Shown here: piece by piece, positions 37,233 to 49,085 of the stretch
Position numbering within the stretch: position 1 is the first letter of the stretch
How the letters are laid out: every line of letters starts with the position of its first letter
Origin: Tsuneonella mangrovi
GTDB lineage: Bacteria; Pseudomonadota; Alphaproteobacteria; Sphingomonadales; Sphingomonadaceae
NCBI RefSeq assembly: GCF_002269345.1
Contig: NZ_CP022889.1
Location: 186,001-250,000 of the forward strand
Direction of reading: 5' to 3'
DNA length: 64,000 nt
Notes under the pieces: model-generated
Seen by the model: the letters and a program-made list of their open reading frames with translations, nothing else
Told to the model about the DNA's origin: nothing
The model's database searches: none
Program-made: the position numbers and the translations under genes

Positions 37233-37952
37233 ATGACTGATTTAAACCAGCGCAACATTGCCCTGCTGATCGACGCGGATAACGCCCGCGCGGAAGGTAT
37301 CGATCCCGTCCTGACCGTCCTTGCCGAGCTCGGCCAGGTCAACATCCGCCGCGCCTACGGAAACTGGCGCAAGACATCGCTTAAGGGATGGACCGATCGG
37401 ATCCACCGCTACGGGATCGAGCCGCAACAGCAGTTCGACCTGACCAAGGGCAAGAACGCCACCGACATGAAGATGACGATCGATGCGATGGACCTGCTGT
37501 TCGGCGGCCGGGTCCAGGGCTTCGGCCTGATGAGCAGCGACAGCGATTTCATGCCGCTCGCCATGCGTATCCGGCAAGACGGCTATCCGGTCTACGGCTT
37601 TGGCCGGGCCAAGACACCCGAAGGGTTCCGCGAAGCGTGCACCCGCTTTATCGATGTCGATGCGTTGATCGATGCCGAGAAAAAGAACGACGGCAAGGCC
37701 ACCGACGCGGTCAAGGCTGATGGGTTGAGCGACGTCCTGCTCAACTTGCTGATCGATGCATACAATGCCAGCAAACGCGACGAGCGAGGATATGCAAGCT
37801 TGTCTGAAGTCGGGCAGCGCGCGGGCAATCGCTCGAGTTTCGATACCCGAAACTACGGCTATGCGCGGCTCAGCGATCTGATCGAGACCTTGCCCAACTT
37901 CCAGACCGAGCGACGCGAAGGCAACCAGTTATGGATCAAGCGGCTACGCTGA
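37233..37952 (+). CDS. NYN-domain ribonuclease-like protein with C-terminal LOTUS/OST-HTH domain
   Basis: A 239-residue LabA/DUF88-type protein. The NYN (PIN-like) fold covers about 1-145, with the acidic residues of a metal-dependent RNase: '[15 protein letters not shown]', '[19 protein letters not shown]', '[18 protein letters not shown]'. The C-terminus (about 165-239) is an OST-HTH/LOTUS RNA-binding domain ('[17 protein letters not shown]', '[17 protein letters not shown]'). Together they suggest RNA binding and cleavage or surveillance; the target is unknown. It ends 25 bp before an intrinsic terminator. Confidence 0.88.
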   Translation: MTDLNQRNIALLIDADNARAEGIDPVLTVLAELGQVNIRRAYGNWRKTSLKGWTDRIHRYGIEPQQQFDLTKGKNATDMKMTIDAMDLLFGGRVQGFGLMSSDSDFMPLAMRIRQDGYPVYGFGRAKTPEGFREACTRFIDVDALIDAEKKNDGKATDAVKADGLSDVLLNLLIDAYNASKRDERGYASLSEVGQRAGNRSSFDTRNYGYARLSDLIETLPNFQTERREGNQLWIKRLR

Positions 37953-37977
37953 GCTATCTCCAGCGCTGAATCGACAA

Positions 37978-38016
37978 CGGCGCGCACCCTGATCGGAATG
38001 CGCGCCGCTGCTTTTT
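37978..38016 (+). terminator. Intrinsic terminator after the NYN gene
   Basis: CGGCGCGCA (37,978-37,986) pairs perfectly with TGCGCGCCG (37,999-38,007) around a 12-nt loop, followed by CTG and a run of five T (38,012-38,016). It lies just after the NYN-domain gene on the plus strand and before the end of the convergent TPR-like gene. Confidence 0.8.
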
Positions 38017-38033
38017 GTCCGATCGGTGCCGGT

Positions 38034-39368
38034 TTACTGGCTTGCGTCGCCGTCCGTCGCTGGCGGCGTAGCGGCTGCCGCCGGTTGTGCGGCCGCAGCA
38101 GCACTGTCAGCCTGCGACTTGGCATAGGCTGCCCACAACTTGGCAATCGGCTGGCGGTTGCCCTGCACCTTTGCGAAGGACGCTTCGGCTTCGGTGAACT
38201 TTCCGGTTCTGACCTGGGCGATCCCCATGCGAGTCAAGACCTGGTTGGCATCCACGCCCGGCAATGCGATGGCCCGTTCGTAGTACCCCAGCGCTTTGGC
38301 GGGCTGGTCATAGCTCAGGAAGGTGTCGCCGGCAGCGACAAGCGTAGCAAGGTTGGCGTTCGGCTTGTCGGCATCGCTACCAAGCTCGGGCAATCCGGTC
38401 TTGTCTGCCGCCGCCTGTTTTTCAGCCTCAGCCTTGGTCTGCTGGATCGACATGTCGCTGGCACTCAACTGCCCCGCTGCTACACCTTCGTTTATGACCT
38501 TCAGGATTTCCGCAGGGACACGGCGAGCATCCCCCGAAAACACGTAGTCGAGGTAATCACGCTTGTTACGCAGCGAGTTGGTTTGCCCAGCAAGACGCAT
38601 CAGGTCGAGCAACGGCGCTCCGTCGAAGTCATAGAACGTACGCTCGATCGAAATCGCATCTCCCCAAGTGTCCTTTGACGGATAGGTCGAAGCCAGCAGC
38701 GCTGCATACTTTAGGCTCGGGTCCTTCAGGTTGGCGCGATAGGCGATCGACAGCGCGCGCTTGATCCAGTCTTCAGGAACGGGCTGACCTTCACTCTGCT
38801 CCTTGGCGATCGCAGTATCCATTGTATCGAGCCCCGCCTGGGTCTGGTTTTGCGCAAAATATGCCTCTGCGATCAGGAGGTTGGGATTGGTCTTGGTAAA
38901 ACCTGCGGCATCCGCTTGCTTGGCGCGCTTGATCGCATCTGCCCAGTCCTGTGCTTGGTAAGCAAGCTGCGCGGCGACGTAGTAGTTGTTGCCGATATTG
39001 TCCTGCGGCATCTTGCCGCTATCGAGCATCATGTTCAAACCCTGCCGCTCCATCGCCTGGTCCTGCGCCTTGACCCCCACGTTGTAAGTCAGTTGTCCGG
39101 CAATGAGCTTGTCGTCATCGGTCGAGGCAGTGGCGACGACTGCCGGCAGGTCGGCCTTCAGTTCGGCCGGGTCAGCCCCGCCTTGCAGCTTTTTGACAAA
39201 CGGCTGGTATGCGGCAACGAACGGCTTCGAATAGTCGGGCTTTGCTTCCTTGTCTTTCTTTGCGTAGGCCGGGGTCGCGGCGGCGGTAAGGACCACTGCG
39301 GTTCCGGTAGCGAGCGCAACTGCCATGCCGATGCGCGAAACACTGCGGCGCAGGATATTCGAGGACAT
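38034..39368 (-). CDS. Exported TPR-like repeat protein
   Basis: A 444-residue protein with a signal peptide (residues 1-36, cleavage after 'ATPAYA'). It is helical throughout with TPR-like units, for example 'NNYYVAAQLAYQAQDWADAI', 'NPNLLIAEAYFAQNQTQAGL', 'DTFLSYDQPAKALGYYERAI' and 'TRMGIAQVRTGKFTEAEASF'. The C-terminus is Ala/Pro-rich. The role is unknown; an envelope scaffolding or assembly function is plausible. ATG 39,368 has GGAGAA upstream. It is divergent from gyrA, with about 300 bp between them. Confidence 0.85.
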   Translation of the reverse strand: MSSNILRRSVSRIGMAVALATGTAVVLTAAATPAYAKKDKEAKPDYSKPFVAAYQPFVKKLQGGADPAELKADLPAVVATASTDDDKLIAGQLTYNVGVKAQDQAMERQGLNMMLDSGKMPQDNIGNNYYVAAQLAYQAQDWADAIKRAKQADAAGFTKTNPNLLIAEAYFAQNQTQAGLDTMDTAIAKEQSEGQPVPEDWIKRALSIAYRANLKDPSLKYAALLASTYPSKDTWGDAISIERTFYDFDGAPLLDLMRLAGQTNSLRNKRDYLDYVFSGDARRVPAEILKVINEGVAAGQLSASDMSIQQTKAEAEKQAAADKTGLPELGSDADKPNANLATLVAAGDTFLSYDQPAKALGYYERAIALPGVDANQVLTRMGIAQVRTGKFTEAEASFAKVQGNRQPIAKLWAAYAKSQADSAAAAAQPAAAATPPATDGDASQ

Positions 39369-39671
39369 CAATTCTTCTCCCGTGGGTGGATAGGTTTGCA
39401 AGCCCGCAGGGGGTGCAGGCCATAGGTCCGAGCGCGCTACTGCCGCGTTCGACCGAACATTGCAAATCCATTGCTATCTATCCGCTGAATGCCCATTGAA
39501 CATCACTGAAAGCATCCCGTCATCGCAAGGCTGCGCCGAGCGGCACGCAAGTGTGGAAAACGGCGCGATTTTGCCCCTCTGCAGACCTCGAAAACTGGCC
39601 ACCAATGGGCCGTTGGCCTAGGCTCAAACCATATCCGGCGCCCTGTGCGCGAAACTGTCAGAAAACATACC
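39369..39671. promoter_or_regulatory. Divergent region between the TPR-like gene and gyrA
   Basis: A 303-bp gap with no convincing gene. It should hold promoters for both flanking genes. The middle (about 39,460-39,515) is the least GC-rich part. A loose inverted repeat, GGCCA...TGGCC, spans 39,597-39,618 close to gyrA. No RNA gene or terminator was recognised. Confidence 0.4.
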
Positions 39672-42457
<2,786 letters not shown>

Positions 42458-42461
<4 letters not shown>

Positions 42462-43300
42462 CCATCACGGTCGTGCCATCGGGGAAGGCCTGCGGCGCAA
42501 CCGTAACCGGCGTCGACCTTGCCGGTCCGCTCGATAGCGCGACGATTGCTGCGATCCGCTCGGCATGGCTCGAGCACTTGGTGCTTGCGTTCCCCAACCA
42601 GCGGATGGACGACGACGCGCTGGAACGCTTCACCCTGGCGATGGGCGGGTTTGGCGAAGATCCGTTCTTTGCCCCGATTCCAGGGCGGAAGCACATCGCC
42701 GCGATCCGCCGCGAGGCCGACGAGACCGCGCCGCTGTTCGCGGAAAACTGGCACAGCGACTGGAGCTTCCAGGACCATCCGCCTGCGGGAACGTGCCTGT
42801 TGGCGATCGATGTGCCACCGACGGGTGGCGACACGCTGTTCGCCAACCAGGTCGCAGCGTGGGAGGCCCTGCCCGAAGCGCGAAAGATCGAGATTGGCGA
42901 GCTCGTAGCGATACATTCGGCGCGCTACGCCTATGCGCCAGACGGTACCTACGGCGCGAAGGACAAGGGCCGCTCGATGGATATTCGGCCCGGTGAATCC
43001 GCGATGGAAACGCGGCTGCACCCGCTGGTTCCCGCCCATCCCGAAACCGGCAAACGCGCGTTCTTCTCGACACTGGGCTACATTATCGGGATCGACGGAA
43101 TGGCGCAGGAAGACGCCCTCCCCCTCTTGCGCGAGCTGCAAGCCTGGCAGGGCGGCGAGCGGTTCGTCTTTGCCCAGAAGTGGGAGCCGGGGATGCTGGT
43201 GATGTGGGACAACCGTTCGGTGCTTCACAAGGCGACTGGCGGCTATGAAGGATACCGGCGCGAACTGCACCGCACGACGATTGCCGCCTACGCTGCGTGA
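42458..43300 (+). CDS. TauD/TfdA-family Fe(II)/2-oxoglutarate dioxygenase
   Basis: A 280-residue non-heme iron dioxygenase. The iron-binding motif is 'ENWHSDWSFQ' (HxD), with the distal His and 2-oxoglutarate Arg in 'LHKATGGYEGYRRELHRTT'. The start 'VPSGKACGATVTGVDLAGPL' is typical of the TauD/TfdA group. The substrate cannot be predicted; relatives act on taurine, alkyl sulfates, phenoxyacetates and others, and no transport or sulfur genes are adjacent. GTG 42,458 overlaps the gyrA stop by 4 nt. It is convergent with the next gene (13-nt overlap). Confidence 0.9.
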
Positions 43301-43935
43301 TCGCGCCTCAAGCCGCGGATTACCCCCGTGCAGATCATCAACTGGCCCGTGTAGTAGATCGGCCAGATCAGCCACCCGGTGACCGTTTCGGGCAAGACTC
43401 CGCCCAGCCGCGCAAAGATCAGCCAGTCGGAGACGACGAACAGCACGGCACCGATCCCGACGCGATATCGACTGAACCGGCTGAGCCATGCGGTCGCGGC
43501 CATTCCCCCCAGCGCAAATGCATAGACCGCGACGCCGGGATCGAGTGCCAGCATCCATGAGACAAGCGGCGTCATTACCAGCAGCGCCAGCGCCGCGCCG
43601 CGCTGCGATCCAGTCGGGCCTATGCGGCAATTACGCCAGTAGAGCGCGATGGCGAAAAGGTGTCCTGCAAAGAACAGTGCTCCACCGATGACGGTATCGA
43701 GCTCCATTGCGACATCGCCCGCCGCCCCCAACGCCATTACCAGCGCCAGCAGCAGCCCGTCGGTCGTGCGCTTTCGCTGGAGCGCGTAGGGCACCAACAG
43801 GCCCACCGCGAGTCCCTTGATGGCCATCGCATAGACACCGCCCTGGAGCGTTACCGGCAAGGTGAAAAAGGCGATCGCCGCAGCAATGCTGGCAAGCAGC
43901 CAGGGTCGGTTCTCGATCAGGGGGTGTCTCGACAC
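43288..43935 (-). CDS. YhhN/TMEM86-family membrane protein (lysoplasmalogenase-like)
   Basis: A polytopic membrane protein of about 215 residues with seven to eight hydrophobic segments (for example '[20 protein letters not shown]', '[19 protein letters not shown]', '[18 protein letters not shown]'). The pairs '[11 protein letters not shown]' and '[10 protein letters not shown]' hold the conserved Asp residues of the YhhN/TMEM86 family, whose animal members hydrolyse lysoplasmalogens. GTG 43,935 ([12 protein letters not shown]) follows AGGAGG at a 12-nt distance; the frame is open to a TTG at 43,971, so the start is uncertain. Confidence 0.82.
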   Translation of the reverse strand: MSRHPLIENRPWLLASIAAAIAFFTLPVTLQGGVYAMAIKGLAVGLLVPYALQRKRTTDGLLLALVMALGAAGDVAMELDTVIGGALFFAGHLFAIALYWRNCRIGPTGSQRGAALALLVMTPLVSWMLALDPGVAVYAFALGGMAATAWLSRFSRYRVGIGAVLFVVSDWLIFARLGGVLPETVTGWLIWPIYYTGQLMICTGVIRGLRRDHAA

Positions 43936-44036
43936 GGGTGCAATGCTCCTCCTTGCAACCGAGTGCCGCAATCGGACATCGTGCGCAATCGCTTGGCGCT
44001 TGCCGGGCGGGGATAGCGCGCCTAGTCGGGCAGCCC

Positions 44037-45389
44037 ATGAATCACGACGTCCACATCATCGGCGGCGGCTTGGCCGGAAGCGAGGCAGCGTGGCAGCTCG
44101 CGCGGCGCGGATTCAAGGTGCGCCTGTCCGAGATGCGCGGCAGCGGTGAGATGACTCCTGCGCACCAAACAGATGGCCTGGCTGAGCTGGTCTGCTCCAA
44201 CTCGTTCCGATCCGATGATGATGAGAAGAATGCAGTCGGCTTGCTGCACCACGAGATGCGGCGATTGGACTCGATCATCATGCAAGCAGGTGAAACCGCG
44301 CGTGTCCCGGCCGGTTCGGCGATGGCTGTCGATCGCGACGTGTTTTCGGCCGGGGTGCAGCGCACGCTGGAAGAACACCCGAACCTCACCATCGTGCGCG
44401 AACGGGTCGATGCCCTGCCCGCTTCCGGACTGACGCTTGTCGCAACCGGTCCGCTGACCGCGAAGTCGCTTGCCCAAAGCATCGCCAATGCGACCGGCGA
44501 GGACAGCCTCGCGTTTTTCGATGCAATCGCCCCGATCGTCCATCGGGACTCCATCGACATGGATGTGGCATGGTTCCAGAGCCGCTGGAACAAGGGTTCG
44601 GGCAAGGATTACATCAACTGCCCGATGACCCGCGAGCAGTACGCAGCCTTCGTGCAGGGCCTACTCGACGGCGAGAAGACCGAATTCCGCGAGTGGGAGG
44701 CCGACACCCCCTATTTCGAGGGGTGTATGCCGATCGAAGTCATGGCGGCGCGCGGACCCGAGACCTTACGGTTCGGCCCGATGAAGCCGGTGGGGCTCGA
44801 CAATCCGCGCGATGCGACGCCCGAGTTCCCGCAAGGACGCTGGCCATATGCCGTGGTCCAGTTGCGGCAGGACAACAAGCTCGGCACGCTGTGGAACATG
44901 GTCGGCTTCCAGACCAAGCTCAAATACGGCGCGCAGGTGGAGCTGTTCCGCACGATTCCGGGCCTTGAAAACGCCGAGTTTGCGCGACTTGGCGGGCTAC
45001 ACCGAAACACCTTCATCAATTCACCGCTCGTCCTCGACCGCCAGCTGCGCCTGAAGGGTGCCGATCACATTCGCTTCGGCGGGCAGATTACCGGGTGTGA
45101 GGGGTACGTCGAAAGCTCCGCAGTCGGTTTGTTGGCGGGGATGATGATCGCAAACGAGCTGGCGGGCACCGAGTGGAGCCCTCCCCCGCGCACCACCGCA
45201 ATGGGCGCGCTGCTGGCGCACATTACCGGCGATGCTGAATCGGATAGCTATCAGCCGATGAACGTCAATTTCGGGCTGTTCCCGCCGCTTCACGAGGTGA
45301 AGAAGAAGGCGCGCAAGGAGGCCTACACCGATCGGGCGAAGGCCGATTTCGGCGCATGGCTGGAAGCGATGGACGCCGTTCCCGCCTGA
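44037..45389 (+). CDS. trmFO: Methylenetetrahydrofolate-tRNA (uracil-5-)-methyltransferase TrmFO
   Basis: TrmFO (450 residues) makes ribothymidine at position 54 of tRNA using methylenetetrahydrofolate and FAD. The N-terminal FAD-binding motif '[20 protein letters not shown]' and the family blocks '[15 protein letters not shown]', '[18 protein letters not shown]', '[15 protein letters not shown]' and '[21 protein letters not shown]' are intact. ATG 44,037 fits family starts. It ends directly against the convergent EF-hand gene, with the two stops adjacent. Confidence 0.96.
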   Translation: MNHDVHIIGGGLAGSEAAWQLARRGFKVRLSEMRGSGEMTPAHQTDGLAELVCSNSFRSDDDEKNAVGLLHHEMRRLDSIIMQAGETARVPAGSAMAVDRDVFSAGVQRTLEEHPNLTIVRERVDALPASGLTLVATGPLTAKSLAQSIANATGEDSLAFFDAIAPIVHRDSIDMDVAWFQSRWNKGSGKDYINCPMTREQYAAFVQGLLDGEKTEFREWEADTPYFEGCMPIEVMAARGPETLRFGPMKPVGLDNPRDATPEFPQGRWPYAVVQLRQDNKLGTLWNMVGFQTKLKYGAQVELFRTIPGLENAEFARLGGLHRNTFINSPLVLDRQLRLKGADHIRFGGQITGCEGYVESSAVGLLAGMMIANELAGTEWSPPPRTTAMGALLAHITGDAESDSYQPMNVNFGLFPPLHEVKKKARKEAYTDRAKADFGAWLEAMDAVPA

Positions 45390-45851
45390 TCAGCACTTGC
45401 AGGTTGGCTTGCCTTTGGCCGGTTTCGTCGCAGTCGTCGCGAATTCGGCTTGGGTCAGCTCGCCATCGTGGTTCTTGTCGGCCTTGTCGAACCGCTCGGC
45501 GGTGACGTGGGCCCATTCCTCGAACGTGAGCAGGTTGTCCCCGTTCGTATCGAGCTTGCGAAAGGCGTCCGAGCGGGTCGAGAGCATCTCGTTACGGGTA
45601 ATCTTGAGGTCGCGGTTGCGGTCGTAGCGGAAGAAGCGCTGCTGCTCGCGCGTCAGTCCGCTCGCTTCGGGCGGAGTTGGCCCGTGGACATCGCTGGCAA
45701 TATCTGTCGGCAGGTCGCTCGGATCGGGGATCGGTGGTCCGACCATAGGCGGCGGCGCGCCTTGTTCAACCGCTGCCCTGCCCTGCCACCAGAACAGGCC
45801 GATCCCGGCAAACACAAGGGCGAGCACCGCACCCAGGACGAGCCTGTTCAT
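45390..45851 (-). CDS. EF-hand calcium-binding protein with N-terminal membrane anchor
   Basis: A 153-residue protein. Residues 4-22 form a hydrophobic signal or anchor ('LVLGAVLALVFAGIGLFWW'), followed by a Pro-rich linker and three EF-hand loops: 'DRNRDLKITRNE', 'DTNGDNLLTFEE' and 'DKNHDGELTQAE'. The second and third match the DxNxDxxxxxxE consensus. It is probably a periplasmic or membrane-tethered calcium-binding protein. The C-terminus 'KPTCKC' has two cysteines. Function unknown. Confidence 0.85.
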   Translation of the reverse strand: MNRLVLGAVLALVFAGIGLFWWQGRAAVEQGAPPPMVGPPIPDPSDLPTDIASDVHGPTPPEASGLTREQQRFFRYDRNRDLKITRNEMLSTRSDAFRKLDTNGDNLLTFEEWAHVTAERFDKADKNHDGELTQAEFATTATKPAKGKPTCKC

Positions 45852-45897
45852 GCGCCTGATTCTCCGGCCGATTGTGCGATCGAGCGGCCATCATAAG

Positions 45898-46554
45898 CTA
45901 TCGTCCGAACAAGCCAACCCGCAACGCGAGCATCGCGCCGCTGCGGCCCTCCATGAGCGGCCTCCCGTTTGCCAGCGAGCGGGTTGCAAGGGATTCGAGG
46001 ATGGCAAGCCCCCGCAGCTGCCTGGGCAAGCGCTTCGGTCGGTCGAACTCGGTTGCAAGAGCGCGTGCTAGGTCCCGTTCCTCGCCGTTCCCGGTGTGCA
46101 GGGCGAAGTCTGCCAGTGTCCAGCGTTGTGCGGCGCGCACGCAATCAGCGGCCCATCGATCCATCGCGGCGAGGCGCGCCAACGCAGCGAATGCTTGCGC
46201 CCGCCCCTCTGCGAACCGCGCGATAGCGGATTTCGGAAGCGGCGCGTCACCGAGCAATTCCTCCCAAGCATCGACCATTGCCAAGAGCACACCTTCCTGC
46301 CCTGTCCAATGTTGGCCAAACGCAGCGAGCAATGGTTCACCCAGCGCCCGCTCCGATGGCTTCAGCCGAAGCTGGTCGCGCCACCACGCCAGCCGCATCT
46401 GCGCCAGCAGCGGTTCGCTCGCCTGAGCCACCAATGCTGCGAGCCGTGCATCGAGCGCGAACGCAGCACTTGCTGCCGGCCGGAGCTGGCCGTCCATATA
46501 GGCCAGCGCGAGGTTGCGCTCAGGAGGCAGTGGTTCGTTCAAGAGCTCAGGCAT
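45898..46554 (-). CDS. Squalene/phytoene-synthase-like protein, short form
   Basis: A 218-residue protein resembling the helical core of squalene/phytoene synthases ('RNLALAYMDGQLRPAASAAF', 'LLAQMRLAWWRDQL', 'LARALATEFDRPKRLPRQLRG'). It is shorter than true synthases (about 290 residues), and neither Asp-rich DxxxD motif is apparent, so prenyltransferase activity is doubtful. Relatives include mitochondrial NDUFAF6, a complex I assembly factor; a non-catalytic role is therefore possible. It is divergent from the Tad-type cluster, with 91 bp between starts. Confidence 0.65.
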   Translation of the reverse strand: MPELLNEPLPPERNLALAYMDGQLRPAASAAFALDARLAALVAQASEPLLAQMRLAWWRDQLRLKPSERALGEPLLAAFGQHWTGQEGVLLAMVDAWEELLGDAPLPKSAIARFAEGRAQAFAALARLAAMDRWAADCVRAAQRWTLADFALHTGNGEERDLARALATEFDRPKRLPRQLRGLAILESLATRSLANGRPLMEGRSGAMLALRVGLFGR

Positions 46555-46645
46555 TGACGGTCATATTCGATTAACCCTGTTGTTTTGCATCTCGCAAACC
46601 CAACTTCTCTAGGGGGTTATCTCCAATCTTGTGCCTGAGGTAGAG

Positions 46646-47968
46646 ATGATCGCCAAATTCAATCGACGGATGCGCGCCCTTGCCAAGAGCACTTCGGGCA
46701 ACGCAACGATGATGACGCTGTTCGCCATGCCGGCATTGATCGGGGCGACCGGCTACGGCGTCGATACAGCGCAATGGTACATGATGCAGCGCGAATTGCA
46801 GCACGCGGTCGACCAAGGGGCGATCGCGGGTGCGTGGTCGCTGGCCTACAAGGATACCGGATCGAGCTACCAGAACCGGGCAACGCGCGAATTCAACGCG
46901 AACCTTCAGGTCACCAACGGCAAGGCTGCAACGCCCGACATCCAGCTTGCGTCCTATTCGGGCGGGACCGACAACTCAGTTGTGGTCAGCTCGTATGTCG
47001 ATGTGGAACTGCCGTTTACCGGTATGCTGATGAACCGCACCAGCCGGATCTATGCCAAAGCCCAAGCGGCCTACAAGGAAGGCACCGATCACAAGGCATG
47101 CCTGCGCACGCTGAAGAAAAACGCTTCCGGCACCTTCACGATCGGCAACGGTGCGACGGTTATCGCAAACTGCGGCGTGATGGCGATCTCGTGCGAGCCC
47201 GGGGCTGTCCAGTTCGACCAGAACGCCACCATCGACATCAATACGTTGACCGTTTGCAACCAGGACGCAGCCGACGTTTCATCGAACTTCACTGGCAACC
47301 TCGTGGTCGATCAGTCGATCGGCAATTACACCAACGACCTGTTCGCCCCGCCTGTGCCGGATGACGAGCCGAGCAAGACCTATGCCTGCTCGAACGGCAA
47401 TCCCAAGCAGGCCAATCCGACGCCTGGCCTTTATGCCGATGGCATCGTGGTCAAGTGCAATACCACGTTCGCTTCGGGCATATATTACGTGAAGGGCACG
47501 CTCGACCTGACCGCCAACGCGGTCGTCGCCGGCTACAAGGTAATGTTCGTCCTGCTTGATGGCGCGAGCCTGAAGCTGGGTGGCAGCGGCGCAAACGGCA
47601 CCGGCAACGACACCAATGTAAAGAGCTCGCTCAACCTCACGCCGATGCAGTCTTCGGACCTGCTCGCGGCCGGGTACGATTCCGACTTCGCCAGCAAGTA
47701 CGAGAACATGCTGATCATCTCGGACAACTCGGATATCGAGACGAGCAATATCATCAACGGTAACGCCAACACGCATATCCAGGGCAAGATTCACTTGCCC
47801 AAAGGAGACATGACCGTGAACGGTGCTGCGCAGGCTGCTGACGGCCTGTGTTTCCAGATCACGTCCTACACGATCAAGGTGAGCGGTGGCGCCTACCTCC
47901 AGACGTTGTGCGACGATAGCGAGACCAATTCCATCAATTCGATCCCCGGCGTGAGGCTGGTGGCATGA
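46646..47968 (+). CDS. TadG-like pseudopilin-type protein with a non-vWA extracellular domain
   Basis: A 440-residue protein. The N-terminus has the Tad/TadG pattern 'SGNATMMTLFAMPALIGATG' followed by 'YGVDTAQWYMMQRELQHAVD', a type IV pilin-like helix. The rest, about residues 130-440, is beta-rich with eight cysteines, Asn/Gly-rich turns ('LTANAVVAGYKVMFVLLDGA', 'GGSGANGTGNDTN') and no MIDAS motif, so the usual vWA domain is replaced by a domain I do not recognise, perhaps a beta-helix. ATG 46,646 follows GAGGT; GTG 46,631 is an alternative. It overlaps the next gene by 4 nt. Confidence 0.8.
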   Translation: MIAKFNRRMRALAKSTSGNATMMTLFAMPALIGATGYGVDTAQWYMMQRELQHAVDQGAIAGAWSLAYKDTGSSYQNRATREFNANLQVTNGKAATPDIQLASYSGGTDNSVVVSSYVDVELPFTGMLMNRTSRIYAKAQAAYKEGTDHKACLRTLKKNASGTFTIGNGATVIANCGVMAISCEPGAVQFDQNATIDINTLTVCNQDAADVSSNFTGNLVVDQSIGNYTNDLFAPPVPDDEPSKTYACSNGNPKQANPTPGLYADGIVVKCNTTFASGIYYVKGTLDLTANAVVAGYKVMFVLLDGASLKLGGSGANGTGNDTNVKSSLNLTPMQSSDLLAAGYDSDFASKYENMLIISDNSDIETSNIINGNANTHIQGKIHLPKGDMTVNGAAQAADGLCFQITSYTIKVSGGAYLQTLCDDSETNSINSIPGVRLVA

Positions 47969-48417
47969 TCGCGCTGGTGCGCCACCTGAAGCGCAGCCGC
48001 ACGGGAACGATGGCGGTCGAGACGGCGCTGGTCGCGCCGATCCTGGCGATGATGGCGATCGGCATCTTCGAGGTCGGCACGCTGGTGTCGCGCCAGCAGG
48101 AACTGCAGAGCGCCGCCAACGAAGCCGAATCGATCATTATGGCCGCTTCGGCCGGATCGGGCGTGAGCTCTACCAAGCTCAAGGATATGCTTGCAGCATC
48201 GACACAGATCCCGGCTTCGGACATTACACTGGCGGGAAAGTATCGCTGCGGAAACTCATCGCAGCTGTATGATTCCGCATCGAGTTGCTCGACCGGGCAG
48301 CAGGTCTACCAGTTCGTGCAGGCAACCTTCACCGGAACCTACACCCCGACATGGGCGAACTACGGGATCTCCAAGCCGATCAACTACTCGGTAACACGCC
48401 TGGTGCAGGTGGGGTGA
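47965..48417 (+). CDS. TadE-like pseudopilin (first)
   Basis: A 150-residue TadE-type minor pseudopilin. The motif 'GTMAVETALVAPILAMMAIG' is the TadE pattern with the conserved Glu inside the pilin-like helix. The soluble remainder contains a cysteine pair ('YRCGNSSQLYDSASSCSTG') likely to form a disulfide. ATG 47,965 overlaps the stop of the upstream TadG-like gene (ATGA), and its own stop overlaps the next ATG (TGATG), so the three genes are translationally coupled. Confidence 0.85.
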   Translation: MIALVRHLKRSRTGTMAVETALVAPILAMMAIGIFEVGTLVSRQQELQSAANEAESIIMAASAGSGVSSTKLKDMLAASTQIPASDITLAGKYRCGNSSQLYDSASSCSTGQQVYQFVQATFTGTYTPTWANYGISKPINYSVTRLVQVG

Positions 48418-48869
48418 TGGCCATGCGCAAGATTTTCCGTGCCTTCCGGACCGATCGCCGCGGGGCTGCGCTGGTCGAATTCGCCCTGCTCGCCCCCGCC
48501 TTTATCGGGCTGCTGGTCGGCACGGTGATGGTCGGGTTCTATGTCCAGAACTACAACGCGGCGCGTAACATCCTGGCTGATATGAGCCGGTTCGCGATGG
48601 TCGAATACCAGCGCGGAGACAAGCTCGACGCTTCCGCCTTGCAGGCACGCGCGGTCTATGTCGCAACGAGCGGCAAGTACAATCTCGATCCGGGCTCGCT
48701 GAACGTGACGGTCACGCCAGTCACTACGCAAGTCGACGGCGTGAAGCAGATGCTGGTCAAGCTGAGCTACAAGCCGCCGTTCAATATCCCGCTGGTCGGC
48801 CAGGTTGCCCCGTCGATCAACTATCAGCGCGATATCTACATGTTCGATCCGAACTCGACGGTTTCCTGA
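48417..48869 (+). CDS. TadE-like pseudopilin (second)
   Basis: A 150-residue TadE-family protein with the hallmark 'RRGAALVEFALLAPAFIGLL', directly followed by the hydrophobic helix and 'VQNYNAARNILADMSRFAMV'. ATG 48,417 shares its A with the previous stop; ATG 48,423 is an alternative. It is the last gene of the first coupled block of this cluster. The product is expected to be an inner-membrane or pilus-associated minor pilin processed by a prepilin peptidase such as TadV, not encoded in the window. Confidence 0.87.
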   Translation: MAMRKIFRAFRTDRRGAALVEFALLAPAFIGLLVGTVMVGFYVQNYNAARNILADMSRFAMVEYQRGDKLDASALQARAVYVATSGKYNLDPGSLNVTVTPVTTQVDGVKQMLVKLSYKPPFNIPLVGQVAPSINYQRDIYMFDPNSTVS

Positions 48870-49085
48870 TCCTCAATTCTCGCGATCGTTGGCGGTCTGC
48901 GTACTGCGATTTCGCGGTGCAAACAACGCGCACGCCTTTTACCCTGCCCAGGGTTTAATCGCAGGAAGCTGCAATATTAAGTCAAAGAAATCGTTTAACA
49001 ACAGTATGTTGTTGGCATCGCGTTCGATCACTGAATAGGTCTGGTTAACCTTCTTCGTTCGCGATGCGGACACGCGCGCGCGGGT
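48870..49085 (+). promoter_or_regulatory. Gap between the two pseudopilin blocks; likely promoter region
   Basis: 216 bp with no ORF worth calling. It is less GC-rich than its surroundings and contains the perfect inverted repeat at 48,997-49,013 and AT-rich tracts at about 48,970-48,998. The second block (TadG with vWA) starts right after it, so an independent promoter, possibly regulated, is likely. Confidence 0.45.
48997..49013. repeat. Inverted repeat AACAACA-GTA-TGTTGTT
   Basis: A perfect 7-bp inverted repeat around a 3-nt spacer in the gap before the vWA TadG gene. The size and symmetry fit an operator for a dimeric regulator; as RNA it could also be a small hairpin. It lies 73 bp upstream of the start codon at 49,086. 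Confidence 0.5.
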
